This document shows, piece by piece, positions 21,465-23,880 of a stretch of DNA of 23,880 nt. The position numbers and the translations under genes were made by a program. The number at the start of each line of letters is the position of its first letter. Within the stretch, counting starts at the first letter, position 1. The DNA comes from JBAXQQ01 sp037131695 (GTDB lineage: Bacteria; Armatimonadota; Hebobacteria; CAIYQO01). The DNA lies in contig CAZWZF010000066.1 of NCBI GenBank assembly GCA_964638715.1, positions 1-23,880 on the forward strand, read 5' to 3'. The notes under the pieces are model-generated. The model worked only from the letters and a program-made list of their open reading frames with translations. It made no database searches and was not told the origin of the DNA.

Positions 21465-22964
21465 ATGCCGATAAATATTTATAAAAAGGGAGAAATAAAT
21501 AGTCACGTGAACAAATATAAGGCGAAAATTGGATACAGCGCTTTATTTGTTTTGATTCTGGCTGTTATAGCATTATTTTTCAAGAGCAATAAACAATGGT
21601 GCATACCCAACGACGATACATCTTTGCTATTATCTTTACATAATTTATTTTTTATTCCAATTCTTGTTTCAGCGTTTGTATTCGATCGTATCGGCACTAC
21701 CATTATTGCATTGTTAGCAGCAATTGCATCAATTCTTACTTTTGCGCCACCCACAGAATCAGTTTCAAACTTATTCATTGCCAGCGTCAGTGTGCGTGTG
21801 GCATTCTTCATCGTCATCGGTTATATGGCTGGACGATTTGCTGAAATTGCCCGGGCAAATACTGCTGAATGGCAATCACTCCTTCAAGTTTCGCGTTCGA
21901 TTAACAGCAAGCTTGAATTAGACGAAACCCTGGAAGAGATTATTGATCGCTCTGTAGCTCTTTCTTCAGCAGATGCCTGTTCAATTCAATTACTCGATAC
22001 TAACCTTGATTTATACTATGCAAAAACAAAAGGATTATCTGACCAGTTTATTGAAGCCGGGTCAAAGATTATTCGCGATAATCCAGATATGAAAAAATCA
22101 CTTTCCGGCGATGACGTGATAATCACCAGTGTACGAAAAGCAAATAATTTGAAGCATAGAGATATAATCCTTGAAGAAGGAATTCAGGCAATAATGAGCA
22201 TTCCATTGCGTCATGCTGATGATATTGTCGGAATATTAAATCTATATCGCAAAAAAAGATTCGGCTTTAAGAAACGCGATAAGCAGTTGGCAGACGCATT
22301 CGCGGAACATGCAGTGATAGCAATTCAAAATGCCAATCTTTACGCGAATATACGTAATAACTATCTTGAAACTGTTAAAGCGTTAACCAGGGCAATTGAG
22401 GCGCGCGATTCCGTAACCCATGGCCATTCTGAAAGAGTAATGCGCATATCTGTTGCTATGGCTAAAGTAATGAAATTAAGTCCGCAAGATATCCAGACAA
22501 TTGAATTCGGTTCCATGCTGCATGATATCGGCAAAATCGGCTTGGATGCGGAAATACTTGATAATTCTGAAAATATGACAATTGATGAAAAAATGATGCT
22601 GGAAATGCACCCGATGATAGGAAAAAGTATTATTGAGCCGGTAGAGTTCTTGCGTCCATGTCTGCCGATAGTCTTATATCATCACGAATATTGGGATGGC
22701 TCTGGTTATCCTGAAGGATTGAAAAACGGTCAGATACCACATCTCGCCCACATAGTCAGCGTTGCTGAGTCGTTTGACCATGAAGTAAATGATGGTGTAA
22801 AACGCAAGAAACCGCTGGAAGCCTTGATGATAATGAAAGGCGATAACGGGGTGAAATATGACCCGGAGATGCTGAGATGGCTGGAAAAAGCACTCAGAAT
22901 GTTGGGAGATATCCCCGCACCGGCAAAGGACAAAATAGAAGAAACGGCAACAATAGCAAGTTAA
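21465..22964 (+). CDS. membrane GAF / HD-GYP domain protein
   Basis: Probable cyclic-di-GMP phosphodiesterase or signalling protein, 499 aa. The N-terminal membrane module has about four segments (24-40, 60-74, 77-93, 108-124), as in small sensory modules. A GAF domain lies at about 150-292 (LELDETLEEIIDRSVALSSA ... AIMSIPL ... FAEHAVIAIQNANLYA). An HD-GYP domain lies at about 300-480: HGHSERV (319-325), HDIGKIGLD (353-361), MHPMIG (381-386), YHHEYWDGSGYPEGL (405-419). The HD and GYP motifs and metal-binding His residues are present. The late motif, usually VADxFDAL, reads VAESFDHEVND (433-443), a partial departure. The start is ATG 21465; GTG 21507 is possible. It is the last gene of the mscS operon and has a perfect terminator after it. 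Confidence 0.9.
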   Translation: MPINIYKKGEINSHVNKYKAKIGYSALFVLILAVIALFFKSNKQWCIPNDDTSLLLSLHNLFFIPILVSAFVFDRIGTTIIALLAAIASILTFAPPTESVSNLFIASVSVRVAFFIVIGYMAGRFAEIARANTAEWQSLLQVSRSINSKLELDETLEEIIDRSVALSSADACSIQLLDTNLDLYYAKTKGLSDQFIEAGSKIIRDNPDMKKSLSGDDVIITSVRKANNLKHRDIILEEGIQAIMSIPLRHADDIVGILNLYRKKRFGFKKRDKQLADAFAEHAVIAIQNANLYANIRNNYLETVKALTRAIEARDSVTHGHSERVMRISVAMAKVMKLSPQDIQTIEFGSMLHDIGKIGLDAEILDNSENMTIDEKMMLEMHPMIGKSIIEPVEFLRPCLPIVLYHHEYWDGSGYPEGLKNGQIPHLAHIVSVAESFDHEVNDGVKRKKPLEALMIMKGDNGVKYDPEMLRWLEKALRMLGDIPAPAKDKIEETATIAS

Positions 22965-22968
22965 ATAA

Positions 22969-23000
22969 AATAGAGCGGATTTATCCGCTCTATTTTTTTT
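22969..23000 (+). terminator. Rho-independent terminator of the mscS operon
   Basis: A perfect 12-bp inverted repeat, AATAGAGCGGAT (22969-22980) and ATCCGCTCTATT (22983-22994), followed by eight T, starting 5 bases after the HD-GYP stop codon. Confidence 0.93.
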
Positions 23001-23014
23001 GTATGTATAATGCA

Positions 23015-23041
23015 TTGACAAGGCAGGTTGATACTTATAAT
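23015..23041 (+). promoter_or_regulatory. sigma70-like promoter of the last membrane gene
   Basis: A perfect TTGACA (23015-23020) and TATAAT (23036-23041) with a 15-nt spacer, slightly short; an overlapping TAATAT would give 17. ATACTT (23031-23036) and AAGTAT (23045-23050) form an inverted repeat over the -10 that could be an operator. Confidence 0.5.
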
Positions 23042-23103
23042 ATAAAGTATAAGGTTAATATATTATGAATTTGTGCAATTTATCTTAAAAATGGAGATTT
23101 TAT

Positions 23104-23832
23104 ATGGGACCTGTTTTGAACGCATTAGCTTTAATAGGCATAGTTATAGTAACTGCAATTATACTCTGTCGTTATGGTCGAAAACCTGTTCGACCATTTT
23201 ATGCTGTTATGGGTTCCGTCTTTTATTTTATTGTATGTAGTTTTTTGTTATTAACTTTTTTTCATACACGAAGTTATGATGGTTCATGGACTTCGTGTTG
23301 GCCATTAGAAAGATTGAATCGTGGTTTATCAGTTCCTATTTATCAGATATTAATAATCTTATCATGCATGTCATTGCTATTAATATTTTTGCAAACTTCC
23401 ACGATTAAGATATATGTTTTTATATGTTGTGTTTTAATGATATTTATTACCGGTAAACATTTCTTTATGGTAACGAATGGTTCCAGTAAATATACTTATT
23501 CTCCAGGTCTTATAAATGACATCAGTTATGCGAGAACAGTTTCTATATATAAAAAAATGAGTATTGAAAGTATAGAGAATTTGACACAATATTATATTCA
23601 TGAAAAATCAATTGTTTTACATGCTGGATGGATTAATGATATTGGAATAGAAAAAATATTACCGAAACAGGATTTTATTATTTTCTCATCTCAGATTAAT
23701 CAATATGAGAAATGGTTAGAACAGTATGATGTCAAAACTGAATGGTATACGCCAATTACAGGTATATACAGAATTCAACCAGTTCCAGTAGGATTCTGGT
23801 ATCCAGGTGGACGAATAAAGGATAATATGTAA
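23104..23832 (+). CDS. hypothetical membrane protein with a soluble C-terminal domain
   Basis: 242 aa. Four hydrophobic segments (about 5-23, 32-53, 77-96 and 101-119) precede a roughly 115-residue soluble part (SYARTVSIYKKMSIES to the C-terminus), which ends GFWYPGGRIKDNM. The layout resembles the C-terminal half of some membrane glycosyltransferase-like or unknown envelope proteins, but I see no motif that settles it. GGAG lies 7 nt before the ATG. The gene is more AT-rich than its neighbours and has its own promoter and terminator, so it is a single transcription unit that may be acquired. The 23-bp window-spanning repeat overlaps its stop codon. Confidence 0.7.
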   Translation: MGPVLNALALIGIVIVTAIILCRYGRKPVRPFYAVMGSVFYFIVCSFLLLTFFHTRSYDGSWTSCWPLERLNRGLSVPIYQILIILSCMSLLLIFLQTSTIKIYVFICCVLMIFITGKHFFMVTNGSSKYTYSPGLINDISYARTVSIYKKMSIESIENLTQYYIHEKSIVLHAGWINDIGIEKILPKQDFIIFSSQINQYEKWLEQYDVKTEWYTPITGIYRIQPVPVGFWYPGGRIKDNM

Positions 23833-23850
23833 GTATTCGGTAAACCCCAT
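23828..23850 (+). repeat. right copy of 23-bp window-spanning inverted repeat
   Basis: An exact reverse complement of 31-53. It covers the stop codon of the last membrane gene (23830-23832) and runs straight into the terminator hairpin at 23848-23862. Confidence 0.85.
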
Positions 23851-23870
23851 CTATTATAGATGATTTTTTT
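23848..23870 (+). terminator. Rho-independent terminator of the last membrane gene
   Basis: CATCTA (23848-23853), loop TTA, TAGATG (23857-23862), then A and seven T. A short stem with a good T-run, overlapping the 3' end of the 23-bp repeat. Confidence 0.65.
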
Positions 23871-23880
23871 GTAATCCGAA

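Noticed and set aside
1..23880. CRISPR arrays, tRNA genes, integrase, prophage or toxin-antitoxin pair
   Set aside because: No regularly spaced direct repeats, cloverleaf-like sequence, recombinase motif or paired small toxin/antitoxin genes were found on either strand.

Overview
The window is a moderately AT-rich bacterial chromosome segment of mostly housekeeping and central-carbon genes, with intergenic gaps full of small dispersed palindromic repeats. It has no rRNA, tRNA, CRISPR array, integrase or recognisable transposase gene. The PASTA-domain Ser/Thr kinase, HD-GYP protein, PPi-dependent pyruvate phosphate dikinase, lipobox protein and repeat-laden gaps fit an uncultured, probably fermentative bacterium. 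A phylum cannot be assigned from this sequence.

Layout. (1) 259-4346: a probable L-arabinose operon, with a FucI-family sugar isomerase, ribulokinase AraB and L-ribulose-5-phosphate 4-epimerase AraD. Together they would convert L-arabinose to D-xylulose 5-phosphate, with the FucI-type enzyme in the place of classical AraA. A strong terminator follows. (2) 4625-7979: a secreted polysaccharide deacetylase abutting a glycerate kinase, then a secreted CAP-domain protein. (3) 7980-8504: a 525-base gap with a MITE-like inverted-repeat element that encloses a 44-bp structured repeat, then a good sigma70-type promoter and a leader with two hairpins. (4) 8505-11177: pyruvate phosphate dikinase, with its own terminator. 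(5) 11178-12780: an accessory-looking patch of palindromic repeats, an AT-rich orphan protein that may be immunity-like, and a small membrane protein. (6) 12824-15597: a TPP-dependent E1-alpha dehydrogenase subunit followed by a PASTA Ser/Thr kinase. (7) 15575-19258, minus strand: lipoprotein, AEC-family transporter, biotin ligase and RsmD methyltransferase in a tight operon. It converges on the kinase gene with a 23-nt tail overlap. (8) 19309-22964: MscS channel, DUF151/BFN protein, MTAP/PNP-family phosphorylase and a membrane GAF/HD-GYP protein in a tight operon closed by a perfect terminator. (9) 23104-23832: an AT-rich membrane protein of unknown function.

The most unusual signals are non-coding. 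A 23-bp perfect inverted repeat lies at the two extremities of the window, each copy followed immediately by a stem-loop. There are two copies of a 44-bp nested stem-loop repeat, two elements bounded by the same terminal inverted repeats (TTACATCGATTAATAGGATT-type), and a REP-pair-like 94-bp element. No single gene cluster clearly forms a new system. The best candidates for follow-up are the repeat families, the arabinose pathway variant, the E1-alpha/PASTA-kinase pairing and the channel/nuclease/phosphorylase/HD-GYP operon.
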